Shown here: piece after piece, positions 44,493 to 56,358 of the stretch
Numbering within the stretch: position 1 is the first letter of the stretch
Layout: every line of letters starts with the position of its first letter
NCBI GenBank assembly: GCA_014621425.1
Contig: JAANBB010000127.1
Location: 1 to 64,000 of the forward strand
Direction of reading: 5' to 3'
Source of the DNA: Cylindrodendrum hubeiense
Lineage: Eukaryota > Ascomycota > Sordariomycetes > Hypocreales > Nectriaceae
DNA: 64,000 bases
Translations under genes and position numbers: made by a program
Notes under the pieces: generated by a model
Told to the model about the DNA's origin: nothing
Database searches by the model: none
Seen by the model: the letters and a program-made list of their open reading frames with translations, nothing else

Positions 44493-44750
44493 ATGTCAAA
44501 CGAATCCGGAAATACCTGCCTATACTGCGGCAAAGCCGAAGAAGATCTAGCATACGGAGGGCGTTGTAGGAAATGTTTCCTCGAAATCATGGACCTGGAC
44601 ATGGAAGTTGTACAGGCGGGTACCCGATTCGGGCCAATGGGAAAATGTGCAACCTGTAATAAGGAGTATCCAAGCCGTCAACTCCTTTGGGATGCCCAAG
44701 GTCGGCAGAGATGCCCGCCATGCAAGGCAACCGAGATCCCCAAAAAGTAG
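44493..44750 (+). CDS. Small zinc-ribbon-like protein with four CxxC motifs
   Basis: Single exon, 85 aa. Four CxxC pairs (C9/C12, C25/C28, C52/C55, C74/C77) in two halves, each with the CxxC-x(12-18)-CxxC spacing of a treble-clef or zinc-ribbon site, so the protein probably binds two zinc ions. Pairs one and two flank a GGRCRKCF stretch; the second half has a KCATCNKEYP pair. No signal peptide, hence cytosolic or nuclear. No family is recognised. A TATA box sits 122 bp upstream, and regular cysteine spacing argues that this is a real gene rather than a chance frame. ATG at 44493 is chosen; the frame extends upstream only to TTG. Confidence 0.62.
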   Translation: MSNESGNTCLYCGKAEEDLAYGGRCRKCFLEIMDLDMEVVQAGTRFGPMGKCATCNKEYPSRQLLWDAQGRQRCPPCKATEIPKK

Positions 44751-47700
44751 GACAATCAGGCTGGGATTGGCGACGTCTCTCGTGGCGTATAGGCAAGAAT
44801 AGACTCAAGATAAAATGGATTCATAACAGATAAATCCAAGAAGTGAGCATTACACAAATACTGAGGTTCGGAGGTAGTGCGCTCCTAGAAATGTGAACCA
44901 TGGTTTGGGATTGGTCAGGAAAATAATGAGACTTTTAATTAGAAGATATTGTGGAGTAAACTGGAATACCCAATAGACCCAATCCAATATTTTCGACAAG
45001 AAACAATGGGGTAATTAGGCAATTTGAACCCTCCTTGAAACGTAATCCCCCACCCGCAATCTGGCTCGAGATCTCCATCAAGCCTGTCGAGTATAGTCGT
45101 CAGGGTTTCTGTGACCCCCAAGGATCAATTGACATGCCTCCATACCATAGGCTCACCACAACAGTAGCCGCAATGATAGACTTGTCTATGGAGATAAACC
45201 ATCTCCATCCGGAGGCGGAGTTCGACGGATCTCTAGCAGGCCATATGCGGCGGCGCTATTGATGAAGAAGCAACTGAAGGAGTCGAATTAGATGTGTAAG
45301 GTCGAAAGAGTACGTTGGTCAAAAGGTTCTAGTGTCGCACGTAGAAAGTAAAAGAGGACATCGTAAGTTCGGCACACTGGCTATCGACCTGACTGTCGTT
45401 AGATAAAGGGTTTCAGGACGTAGGCTTATATCCCAACTCACACAACCAGGTCCACGTTTGACAACCATATTGGGAGTCTCTTAGATGTCAAGCACACACC
45501 ATATCTCTTGGACGGCCGGGTTAAGATGTGTTCCAATCCCACGAAGGAGATTCGTTTGGTCATTCGAAGAAGTTTGGTATACAATGGGAACCCTCGTTGT
45601 ATGAACCAAACTGAACATGGGTGGCCCAAAATTTCGCCAAACAAAGAAGGCAAATACAGTGGATCGGAGAGGGTCTTGCAGTCGCGCGTTGATGGGCCCC
45701 TTGAAGTCGTAGATGTAGCGGTTCAGGGGGATCCGCGGGCTGTAAGCTCTCGACGATGGGGTTCTCTCGAATTGTTGACTTCCGGTGCTGAGTTCAACCT
45801 TACAGTTAGCAAAGCAGTTACCCGGTTTAGTCGAAATGGGATCGCCGGGGAGGAGGCAAGCATACCTTGACGTAAAATCGACACTGTGACAGACACACAT
45901 TGAGAAGGCCATCTTTAAGCAACCCAAACTTGTCCCCTTCGTTCCCGTATATGAACTTGTGATATAGGCGAGAGCGAAGACGATGTTGGTGGCGATTTCA
46001 GGTCGGTGCCAGAGGGAGGGCCAGAGGGAGGGCTATTTGTGCTCATCCCGAAGACTCCTGACGCCTACACCAACACGCAGAATTTGCTGTTGTCAGGCCC
46101 CTTTCCATCCCTTCAGGAGACGGATAGACTGGTCACTTTGCGGATCAACGGTGGATATTGGGCCTAATCCTGGCCGCAGGACAGAGCACCTCGACATGGT
46201 GTGTAGATTGACGATACGTAGGCGGCTTCGAGTGGCGTTCTAGATGGGCGTCGGAGGACGGAATGGAAGGCATCGACCACACCGCTAAGATGTGGAAACC
46301 AGGTGTATGAGAAGAGAGAAGAGGGAACAAAACACAATGGTTGAGAACAGGGATGATGCGAGGATCAAGATTGGAGACGATGGGAGTAGAAGCCTGGAGG
46401 AACCTTGGGGAGCTGGGCTCTCAGGTCATCTTAGTGAACCACGCATAAGCGCGTAAAGACGGCGACACGACCACCAGATCAAGTCCCGGACGATAACCAC
46501 AGGGGTGTGTTTAGTAGTATTATGAGTGCGGACCCGTCTCGAGATGGTGTGACAGATTCAGCCAGCAGGATCAAACTAGAGGGCGCGAGGTACTTCGTAG
46601 AACCTTCTTCACGTTGGCATATCCACCCACACCAGCATCTCATCAGTGCCCTGTAGCTCCGTCAGCTGCAAGGTCAGCTCGCTCGCCTGGTTTGACGCGA
46701 CGAAGTCTGGCGCCCCTTCGAATCCACTTTCCAGGCCCGTTGCCATCGCCATCGCCATCTAAACGTCGCCAGTCCGCGTCCGCAGTCCCAGCGGCTGCTT
46801 CATGTGTGTGAAGCTAAGGTGGGCAACGGCAAGAGACAGTAATTGAGCCATCCGTATCTAGTAACCCGATGCGTGAGACCCTGTCCGCTTGGCTTTCCGG
46901 AAAGGCCAACTTTGTGGGGGGGTGTTAGGACTCGATGTTTTTGGTATGGCTCATCCAACCGAACATTCCAGCGCCCACGAACACAATTGGAGACTTTGTG
47001 ATTTCAACCAGCGCATGCTTCCGGCAGCGTGATCTATTCGGTCTCGTTGGCGTCATGCGCCCGCGAGGTACCAGGATGTTCTATGCAGAGACGTATTCGG
47101 CTTTTCAGTTGGATTGAATCTTCCCATCCCTCTGACCCTTTCATAATCCCTCCCGTGTTTAGTGGCTTGATTTCGTCACAGAAACAGAATCGCAGTGCTT
47201 TTTGGCTCACCGGCTCTGGTGGTTTCCGGGCCGCTCTCATCGGGCGTTCCGTCAAAAGCAAAAGAAAAGATGCCAACGGGCGCACGCAATCGCTTTAATG
47301 GCAACGAAGGCATCAAGTATAGATAATTCCCGATGAACAGCGATCTATACCATCTCACACACCATGCCGAAGCGAGCATTGTGAAAGGTGTCGCGCGCTC
47401 AGGGATTCCAGGGGGTACGCCACGTGGAAATCTTGAGTCCGTCGCGAGTTGTTTTTCATGACTCGCGACACCCAGCAGCCCGTGCATCAACAAATGGCCA
47501 CGACCCCCTCCCTGCTCGCCGTGGGCTCCAGGTTTGCAGTTTGTAGTCCCTGGACGGGACGATCTAGGTCGCGGATGCAGCGTGGCCATGTACCAGACAC
47601 CTTAACCGGACATTTGAACTCATCCATCGAGAAACATTGACGCATCTCATTCGACCAAACCACTTTTCATCTTCTCTAAGAGGACCTTAGATGCCCCCTT

Positions 47701-49986
47701 GGACAAACAATAGCCGACGAAATGGAACGGGGCTGATGATCACCATGCATTTCTTCGTCCACGCACATACGAGCTGGGCGTCCTACATTCGTGCAGGTTT
47801 CCAGCTTCTGGCCAGGCCGGCCATGGCCTTGGCTTAGAAAGAAGCTCGGGTCAGTGGCCAGGTCACCGACCTACAGATCACTATCTCACGGTTCCAGGCC
47901 ATGCGTCTCTACCATGGGGGCAGTGATTGGATCTTTTCACCGAATACTGTATGCTGTAGGCAAACTATGAGATGTCATTTGCAATTAGATACCACACACA
48001 AGGATGCCATATCCAAACAGCATTGACTTAGAACGAAGTATTTTTATCTCGTTTTCCCTCCATGATACGGCGGTCGAGCTGACGGACAGCATCGAGCCCG
48101 AGACCCCCCCACCCCCCCCCCCCCCTCGGAGATGACGTTACAAAGGTGTCACCCAAGCGCTTTGCTATGTGAGTCGACCACATGTTACTAGCCTCCAATC
48201 GCGTACCCAAGAACAAACAACGTACCAATCTTGATTGGAGAGTGACTAGCAAATACACTCCACCCACCATCGGTCACCCAGCGCTAAACCGGTGAAGAGG
48301 ATGCCACACAGCCTGTGCTGTTACTAATCGAAAGTGGCTAGAGTACTTTCATGGCCACTTTTCACGGGGGGGATTCATGGCCCCCCCTGAGTGCAGCCCA
48401 GCCTCGGCGCGGCCCCGTCGAACCAACTTCCGGACAAGGCGAAAAACGGACCAGGCACAGATCGCTTCCCTTCACTCTTGCCCACCGGCCTTACCAGACC
48501 CAGGCCCTCGGGCATGTTAGATGTGGAGGCATCATTACGGCCGCCTGCCAGACCTCAGGGGCTGATGTCGACATGGACACTGCAGGTTGACGAGAAGGGT
48601 TTGCAATTGCCTCGACTGGCCGCTGTAGTGTCCACTGTAGCCTTATCTGAGATTCCGAGATCGTTTGAAGTTGACTGCGGACGCACCAAGCCAACGACAG
48701 ATAAGATGAACTGAGGAGACTGACATCCCCAACTTTGTGGAACAGGGAAGAGACTCTACATCATTAGGGGCCGGATGCCACGCCCCACTGTCAGATTCAT
48801 TGATCTGCCAAATTCCAGATCTCAAGATAGCCTCTGGGGTTGCAGGCGGACCTGCAACACCCCGCTGGACGCTAGGAACGGGAGTCAACGCCCAAGTCGC
48901 TCAATCGAATCTCCTGGAGAGAAGTAAAAGAGGGTTTCGTCACTCGAGCAAGGCGCTCTAGCCCGACGCATTTAGACCTCGCCGAAACTTCTTACAGCGG
49001 AAGCCTCGGCCAGGGTCCAGCTATTCGGGGGATGTGTCTTTAACGTCTCCCGGCCGCGCACCCGCAATTCCGCCGGGGAGCAACGTCAGATTACGCGTAG
49101 TGGACCTTGACACTTGACTACTGCGCGAGCTCATTGCTTTTTCTCATTGATCGATCCATACTCGGCTTCCCAGCAGATTTTTTTCGTTGAGATAACTTCT
49201 TTTCGGCTTCACCTCTAGTCATCTTAGCAAGGCCCATTATGCGGCCAACAGGAGCATATGGCAACCACCACGGCTTAGCAAATTTCTCGATCGTCACCGG
49301 ATCCACTGCTTAGCTCCAAAACGGCGATGCGGTGAACGGGCCTCGTGTTTCTTGCTTGCTGTCTCGAATCAACAACGGATGAAGCTGAGACACGAGACAG
49401 ATGTGTCCCCTGGGCCAGTTTGCCCAATTTCCCCAGAGATAATAATACGAGAAATTATGCAGGGGTTTAATGAGATGCACTGGAAAATACAATCACTGAA
49501 TCGGGGTTGGTATTGCTCATGGAGCAGAGCCTCAATATGGTTCGCGAATCAGGCAACATGCTTGGACCGTGAGCAGTTGCCTCGTCGGCAAGGACACTCC
49601 ATACAGCCACCACCGCACACTAAATGAGCATAGAAAGTCGTAGAAATTCGCAGAAGGAATCCGCTAACTGTTTCCAAAGATCACTGGGATCACCCCTTTC
49701 TCCCCAGAGCGTGTTGCGTCATCTCCTAAAGGTCAGCCAGGAGAGGTTTACTGAGGTTCCCATCTCAAGTGAGTCATTGTGCCTGGATGAGAAACGAATC
49801 ACTCCTGTTGAAAGTGCTTGAAAAACCCCCGTCAGTAGACACTTTGTGGGCTGGCTACTTACAGTTCGCCAAACGGCTCTGCCACCTAATCTCTAATCTG
49901 CATACCAGAATAGCCCACCTTACGACCAGATAGGCGAAGGTACGCATCGACATCTCGAAAGCCTACTATTAACTGGATTCATACAT
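44751..49986. other. 5.2 kb without convincing genes
   Basis: Many short frames but none with domains, signal peptides or coherent splicing. The best of them is minus 45481-45927, whose frame would read better with an intron near 45830-45870, but I do not recognise it. Notable sequence: duplicated CCAGAGGGAGGG near 46010-46035, and a run of 7 C and about 14 C separated by A at 48104-48125 (a likely assembly weak point). Region may be decayed or regulatory DNA. Confidence 0.4.
49118..49306 (-). pseudogene. Possible C-terminal coding remnant
   Basis: A 62-codon frame ending in TAG that starts only with GTG. It contains KFAKPWWLPYAPVGRIMG and a Lys/Arg-rich end. It looks more protein-like than its surroundings but has no start, partner exon or recognised family. 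Could be the last exon of a lost gene. Confidence 0.22.
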
Positions 49987-50871
49987 TTAATCCGAGTTCA
50001 AGATTTCATTAATCATCTCTGCCCATTTCCATGGGCTTCCTTCGTCGGGGTGGCTGCCCGTAACCGCGTTGTAGTACTCCCATCCCATGACGCCCCCAAT
50101 TCTAGGGTATCGCGTGAGCAGCTCCTTCAGACAATTCTCTAACTCGTCATCCTTCACCCAACCTGCACCGTTGGCGGGGTTCGTCACCAGTCCTACGACA
50201 ATCTTCTCCTGCGGCCATCCTCGTGCGATGATAGAGTCGTACCCATGCGGCTTGCTCATATCGCCCCAGCCACAATAGAACTGGGTGTTGTACCAGGCTA
50301 TCCGCGATCCTAGTCCCTTCTCCAACTCCTCTATGTTGAAACCGCCCAGATTCTGCTGGTTAAGCATGGCGGGCGCGACAGGGGCAAGTGTTACGAGGAA
50401 AGATTGCCCGAAGTCAGTCTTCAAGTGATCGATAAGGCGAACGACTCCTCCGAGAGACATGGCTTCCTCAATATCCAAGTCCAGCCCATCGAGCCCAGCC
50501 CAAGCGATCATCTTCCGAAGCGGTTGGTAGTATTTATGGAAGCCCTCGAGTGTACCATCAAGCCTAGTGTACGAGCCTTGGGCCGCACCGCCCAACATGC
50601 CTAGCACTTTGATTCCCGCAGCCTGAAGCTGGCGGACCTCTGTCCACAGAACGTCGAACTTTTTGGAGTCGTAGAGATGGTCATTCAAGGTGATTCTGTC
50701 GGGCGCGTTCAGGTGGATTGCGGCGACGATAACGTGGGTAACGCCGGCCGAGGGCTTCAGAGCGGGGAGGATGGAGATGTACTCGCCCTTGGAGTACTGG
50801 GTCTGGTGGTAGTAAATGACCCGAGGGCGGTGGGGCTTGCTAGTGACGGATTCTGGTAGAGGGAGTCGCAT
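49987..50871 (-). CDS. GH18 chitinase / endo-N-acetylglucosaminidase-like enzyme
   Basis: Single exon, 294 aa. The GH18 catalytic motif is complete: D128-G-L-D131-L-D133-I-E135, with E135 as the acid. The beta-strand block IKVLGMLGGA before it and the QFYCGWGD and GVMGWEYYNA blocks after it fit a bare TIM barrel of the small (subgroup B/EndoH-like) type. No signal peptide is seen at this ATG and no chitin-binding module. A longer frame upstream begins only with TTG, so the start is chosen at 50871. Likely cytosolic or unconventionally secreted glycan hydrolase; endo-N-acetylglucosaminidase (EndoT-like) is an alternative. Substrate unproven. Confidence 0.83.
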   Translation of the reverse strand: MRLPLPESVTSKPHRPRVIYYHQTQYSKGEYISILPALKPSAGVTHVIVAAIHLNAPDRITLNDHLYDSKKFDVLWTEVRQLQAAGIKVLGMLGGAAQGSYTRLDGTLEGFHKYYQPLRKMIAWAGLDGLDLDIEEAMSLGGVVRLIDHLKTDFGQSFLVTLAPVAPAMLNQQNLGGFNIEELEKGLGSRIAWYNTQFYCGWGDMSKPHGYDSIIARGWPQEKIVVGLVTNPANGAGWVKDDELENCLKELLTRYPRIGGVMGWEYYNAVTGSHPDEGSPWKWAEMINEILNSD

Positions 50872-51256
50872 TTTCGAGGTTGCTGCTTGGATCAAGATTA
50901 AGAGTAAAGTGAGGGTTTGAAGGTCCTGGCTCAGTGCCGACTGGAGCTAGGTGAGACAGGTCATCTGAGCTGGAAGCACGCGCTTAAGTCACGTTTCAGC
51001 CAATGACTGATGAGCACCAAAATCACAGTACTGCTTATCACCATTCAATGCATGAACAGGGAAACCTTACCACAAAAGATTTGTCATTAAATCGAGGATT
51101 ATAAGATTCCCCTCAATCCGCAGCTAGAAAAACCATCGGCTTAAGCATGGGCGTTTCTTTGCCATTGATAAATAAATGCTCGTCAGTCGGCCTGTGTCGT
51201 CGAATAAGGCTACTTCTGCTACCCTATACAGAGGGACCAATAGGCAAAAAAAGAAT
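50872..51256. other. GH18 promoter region
   Basis: 385 bp between the GH18 gene and the tRNA gene. No other feature seen. Confidence 0.35.
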
Positions 51257-51355
51257 GATGAGACTGGGATTCGAACCCAGGAGGATTGCTCCACCAGGAA
51301 TATGGAGTTAAGGTGATCCTTAACCTGGCGCCATAACCAACTCGGCCATCTCACC
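51257..51355 (-). tRNA. tRNA-Leu(AAG) with 18-nt intron
   Basis: Cloverleaf on the minus strand: acceptor GGTGAGA/TCTCATC, D stem GCC/GGC, anticodon stem CCAGG/CCTGG, T arm CTGGG-TTCGAAT-CCCAG, discriminator A at 51256. The long variable arm (GGA-GCAA-TCC) is right for leucine. Anticodon AAG lies at 51321-51319. The intron (51300-51317) contains CCTTAA, complementary to the anticodon-loop TTAAGG. A reading as UAA would need an off-register stem. Confidence 0.88.
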
Positions 51356-51962
51356 CGGGGTCTCAAGGATCCGCTTGTGGATTGGTGATTCTTTCGGTTC
51401 ATTGTCGTTCTTATGCGGTGGGTGACGAGGAGCCCCCCACGTTGTCCTCCGGAAATATCCCTCAATCACGTACATTCCTTTGTGGTTCATGAAAATTCGA
51501 CCTGTAATCATCAGTCATAGTAATCCAGAGATAAAAATCGCACACATTCAAGAATAGTGGTCATATCAATGGCAGCGAGGCGGGCAAAGAAGTAGTTGAC
51601 GTGAAGAGTTTGTTGTAATTGTGTAAGTGTCACAATGTCACAATGTCACAATGTCACGTGATATTCTTGCAACATCATAGCCACATCACGCAGCTGCAGC
51701 AGCCGGAAAGTTTAAATGAAGGGAAAGATAACATGCTTTATTGTAAAGCCTCTACAACTCTATACATATTCATTGTATTGTTAATTGAGCTTGTATAAGG
51801 TGGTACGTGTGTCTGGCAAAGAAGAGGATGTTGGCAGGAACATATTTAAGCTATAGCAGCTCTATGATAACTATCTTCAGACTTCATGTCTTCAGACATT
51901 TCATCTCCATCAACCTCTTCCTGCCCGGCCTCTTCGTAATATTTTTGCTTGTCCCCAGCATC
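51356..51962. other. Spacer with short direct repeats
   Basis: Includes three to four copies of TGTCACAA at 51626-51657. No gene; open frames here lie opposite the acidic tail of the DUF7924 gene or are trivial. Confidence 0.4.
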
Positions 51963-54709
51963 TTAATCATCGTAGGGTTCCTCACAATCCTCATCAATTT
52001 CACCCTCCTCGTAGTCTTCATCAGTTTCCCCTTCCTCGTATCCCTCGTCCGGAATATAGTCAAGATCATTGTTATCATCGTTGTAACTGTCATCACTGTC
52101 GTCGCCGGCCTCAATCTCGTCGTCAATCTCGACTTCGACTTCGTCAACATTTTCATTAGTCCTGAGATCCCGAAGAAAATTACTCATGACCGTATGAATC
52201 CCTTCGGAACTTCGTTTGTAGACCGTGTTCCAGCCACCTTCTGGGCCCAGCCTTGGCGTACCGAAGGCAAAATTGAACTCGAGTTTCCGGGATAATAAAC
52301 GCAAAACTACATCCTCTGCACTCGCTCTGTCAACTAAGAAGATGCGCCACCCTGAATCTGCCTCAGGCTTCTCCAAGTATGCCATGACAGATATCTCAAC
52401 GATAGGGATAGTTGTCCAAGGCGACACTAATGAAGTATCCGGCTTTTTATCAAATACCTGCTTGTCGACTCTTGATGAAACCCGAAGATATGAAGCTGTT
52501 GGCTCGTTATAGCCTATCCTGTGAGATTTATATATCCTCCAAACAAGATCTCGAGACTTGCTCTTAGAGAATGGAATCATTTTGCAAATGGGCAGGGTAG
52601 GATCATCTCCAAAAATGTCGTCTGATTCAATGGCCTGGGAGTTTCTTCTGTTGATCAGCTTAGGTGACTGAGATGACCGGTAGAGACAACCCGAAAGGGT
52701 AGTTGAAGAGTTGGTTCTAAGATGGAAATCGGCCATCTTCATAACCAGTTTAGTGTCAGTGACTGGACCAGGCGATGTTATTGAAGCTGGGGGAGATTTT
52801 GAATATTTCTCAGTACCATCGAACGCAAGCTTGTATAGAGACCCAATGACATCTCTAGATACTGCCAAATAGCTGAGTTCCCGAACTTGTTCCCAGTCAG
52901 GGTCAAGATAGGCCGAGAAAGTAAGCAGGACGTGGAACTCCTCAACGCCACCGATAAATTCGAGATGATCTCTGGAAACCCCAGTCCAAGCTTGCTCGAT
53001 AGTTGAAAGGCTTTCCGATCGAAGCAAAAGCTTCTTCTCTTTCTCAAGGCGGTGGATTATGAGAGAAAGAAGACGTTGAGATTTCTCACCCTTGTCTTTT
53101 GAAGCGAATAGCGTGTGTATGGTTTCTTTGCTGATAATAAGACCCACGAACCGAGATTGAACCCGATCACCAAATTTAAAAGTAATCAAGTCGGAATTGA
53201 TGCGTTTCAAAATCTCATCCTCGTCTGCATAGATTGAACTTTGAATTATAGCTGGATACTTTTCAGTATCTCGCACACATGGATGCACCCGATGTTGGGG
53301 TATGGGGGTAGGGTCGGCTTCGGTTCGAGGGAGCTCTGTCTCGTCAAGTCGACCAAGAGAAGTCCTATGACCGGTGGTTCTGGTTGATAGTACTTTACCG
53401 TGCTTCGGCCTGTGTGGGATTGAAGCGACGGTCATTGGATCGCTCACCGAGAGAGCTCCAGAGAATGTGGCAGGTGTTGAAGGAGCTTCCTTAGTGAAAT
53501 CTTCCAGTTGGCGAATGATGTTCTCTCGGTAAACATCCCGAGCCCAATCGAGAATGTAGTCCAGGATCAGTACAAGGCCGAGGGCGTGATCTTCCGTGGT
53601 GATTTTGCCGCTCCAGAGATCCATTATATCCTACGTAGTGTTAAATGGAACGATATTCGTAGGAGGTATACTTACGAAGCACTCGACACCTTCGCGATAA
53701 GTAATATAAGCTCCTGAGACTTGCCAATATTCACCACGATGTGAAAGACACCAGACAACTGGTTCGAAACTCTCAGAGAGACTTTCTTGGAGGAGGAGTA
53801 GATGGCGGATAATAAATGCCATCTGGCATTCAATAGCGTTTTGAGAGGTGGCAGCCTTGCCGGACTTGGATTCATTCACCAGGAATGGGAACAAGGGAAA
53901 TGCGCCGTCCTTGAATGGTGAGCTCGTGATCCGCGACTCAAGAGTTTCCCCCGCACCATCTCGTCCGGTATCCTTTTTCTCCAGGACGCGGCTGATTCTT
54001 TCTACTTTTCGCAGACCATAAATTAGATCGGGTGCTTCAGTAGCCTTGTGTAGCTTCTTTCCCAACTCCGTTTCGTGCTTGATACGACCTTCGAGTCGAC
54101 TGCCGAATATCTTGACCGGTTGTAAATTTCTATTCTGGATCGTAAAAGAAAACTTGCGAAAGTACTGGGAGAGTTACATACGGCTTCGGATCTCTTTTAG
54201 AGCAGGGGCATGTGAATTCTTTGTCTTGACGATCAGATTGCTTGCTGGATTTGAGATCCTCGTCAAGTTCAACATCCGATTGCCATGGTTTGCCGTCACA
54301 AGCAGGACTACAAAGATTAGGATGAAATTTCCACAAGGGCCCATGACTCTTACCAAGTGGATTCAAGCTCAAATCGCCGGAAAAGGCGTCTTTCGATTGT
54401 GTGTCTCCATTCAGTTTCATTCATCTTATCCTCCCTGCACCTCCTGGCTTCCATGACAATAGCATGTGATCTTTCTTTGGTTTCCTCAATCCATAGTCTA
54501 TTCTTGTCAATATTAACATCCTTCCTCCAAGAATCGTAACTGTAGCTTCCAAGTTCCTTGATTTGCTCAAAAGTCGGTCGTAGGCTCTTTGGCCACTCGT
54601 CAGATGGGAAGTGAGAGAATTTGATTCGATATTCCTCCATTAATGCCTCACGCTCATTGTTGGAGATAATTCCCCGAGAAGATCTACGCCTGGAAGACGG
54701 TGAAGCCAT
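51963..54709 (-). CDS. DUF7924 protein with CxxC region and long acidic tail
   Basis: Spliced CDS complement(join(51963..53630,53676..54129,54182..54307,54354..54709)), 867 aa. Exon 1 gives a basic N-terminus; the next exon gives CPACDGKPWQ and CPCSKRD (three or four cysteines, possibly zinc-binding). Residues about 160-345 match the fungal DUF7924 block: FPLFPFLVNESKSGKA, QMAFIIRHLLLLQESL, VVWCLSHRGEYWQVSGAY, and DYILDWARDVYRENIIRQL. The Glu-Ser-Lys after a hydrophobic strand resembles the ExK of PD-(D/E)XK nucleases, but activity is unproven. The tail (about 770-867) is extremely acidic (Asp/Glu/Tyr). The third intron uses TAG at 54130, since other acceptors give a stop. Lineage-variable; function unknown. 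Confidence 0.78.
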
Positions 54710-56086
54710 TGCCTGTCACGTTTTGTTGTTGGGAGATTTCGGTGCTCCTGGGGAGTGCTGTGGAGGAAGCTGACAATTGGGAGCATGCATGGGTCACGCG
54801 CCTCTTTATAGATTGCATCATAGGGGGCTCGTGTACATTGTCTTAGATTTTAGCCAATTGAGTTTAGAGGATGGCACAGCGCTTATACATTCATCGTAGG
54901 ATTTAACACAAGCAGAACAGGTTCGGATGACCCCGGCATGGACATATGCATGTTGGTTGATAGAACTTCCAAATACAGTTTAACACAACATATTTTAAGT
55001 GGACATGCCCCATACCAATGCTGTTCTATGATTCCATTCGCTGTATTCTTCATGCCTGCATGTTCCCTTCGGTCCGCTGTGTTGCCATCCTGCGGCTGAG
55101 AGGCACCATACCTGTTGGATATTAGGCACAAAAGTGTCTCAGCAAATATGCACCTGAGAATGTTTTGATTTAGAATTGTTGGGACAATAGCCGAGGCAGC
55201 CGGAATGTGTTTCATCCATCCGTCGACGCCACGTATCCAGATTTTGGATCACTGCGGTAAAATCAGCACCATGTGCGAGGCGGCCATCACCCAAGTTGTG
55301 AGATAAGGAGCCTGAATGGAACGATGTTGGTTTATTTCAAAAGGGAGTTCGTTGCCTTTGAACTCGATGCATTGACACTGACTTCTGGCCTTCGAAACTG
55401 CCATTGTCGTGAACCGGCAGAAGTACTTTTTACCAAGGCTCCCCAAAAGTGATGTGAAATTACACCTCTTATGCTCCGCCTTCTACCTCCGTCCGTTCTC
55501 GATGCGCATTGTATACCATGACAATTAAGCTTAACCGCTGATTAAAAATTATCGATTTCATGCCCGCCATGTTCGATATGTAAAAAGGAGATTAGGGATT
55601 GCAGGCGCTAGGTTTTGGAGTTTAGTAGACACGCCGCCTTTGACTAGGTAATCCTGTGTGATGTATTTCACTTGACATTTGAGACTGACCTACGTCCCAC
55701 ACCCTATCCTCAACTTGCTCAGGGACAAACGGAGAATGCTAAAATGCCCAATAGCAGTCGTAGCGCCTCGCAGGAAAAATAAAACCTCCCTTACCTTGCT
55801 GCGGCTACGGCTGAAGAGGGTAAAAGATGACGCAGTAAAATAGAGCCCGAATGTCCGCGTCCTCATGAACAGACTTCGGGATTTATTAATTGGCCGGCGA
55901 CGAATTCGGTTGTGGTGGTGGTGGCTGTGCTTTGTAGCCTAAGGTCTGGCGGCATCGGATTTTCATGGGCTGGAGATAAATGACCGACTCCCCTTCCCGT
56001 TGTATCTAAGAATACTACAATGCATCGGCTTGGGCTCAATTATAAAACAGAGATCGTTTCTGCCTACTCCTCCGCAACATTGAAAA
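54710..56086. other. Intergenic region, no gene seen
   Basis: Promoter of the DUF7924 gene (to about 55,000) and AT-rich spacer. Minus-strand frames at 54,883-55,215 and 55,249-55,446 have no recognisable feature. Confidence 0.35.
56041..56048 (+). promoter_or_regulatory. TATA box before the broken PPxY gene
   Basis: TATAAAAC 39 bp before the ATG at 56087; a good consensus match although the gene is interrupted. Confidence 0.4.
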
Positions 56087-56358
56087 ATGACCGCCGAAAT
56101 GTCATCCGAGAAGAGGAGCTCTATATCCATTCCTAATACAGACGCCCAGGGAACCACGGAGTAACACGGTCATCTCGATGAGCCTCCACCGTCATATGAA
56201 GAAGCCGCTGGAGCAGAGACCTCCAATGTCCAGCTATCAAATGAAAAGCAACGTCTCCCTGAGTACATCGAGAAAGCAGCCGCAAAAAGGACAGACATGC
56301 GATCCATTGCGATGTGGCTCAATAACAGGATTGTGGAAGTACCAATGCCACCCACCTA
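56087..56358 (+). pseudogene. Interrupted gene encoding a PPxY-motif protein
   Basis: From ATG 56087 the frame reads MTAEMSSEKRSSISIPNTDA, meets TAA at 56162, then goes on in the same frame with HGHLDEPPPSYEEAAGAE and an amphipathic stretch (YIEKAAAKRTDMRSIAMWL) to a stop at 56356. CAA to TAA would explain the stop. PPPSY is a WW-domain ligand motif, common in fungal proteins with arrestin or ubiquitin-ligase partners. Frames on the plus strand to 57,890 (a 341-codon frame with YGNPNYDEAMKKTK upstream) may be further pieces, but I cannot join them. It is either a pseudogene or a gene with an unusual exon structure. Confidence 0.5.

Noticed and set aside
45481..45927. 148-codon minus-strand frame as a gene
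   Set aside because: Start only at TTG, no domain, signal or homologue recognised; mentioned under the spacer instead.
51319..51323. tRNA-Leu anticodon read as TAA
   Set aside because: That register places G at position 32 and needs a weaker stem with a G-T pair; AAG gives a perfect CCAGG/CCTGG stem.
51807..52295. Hydrophobic plus-strand frame that looks like a membrane protein
   Set aside because: Antisense of the Asp/Glu-rich tail of the DUF7924 gene: GAC/GAG codons read backwards give Val/Leu/Ile, which creates a false membrane-protein signal.
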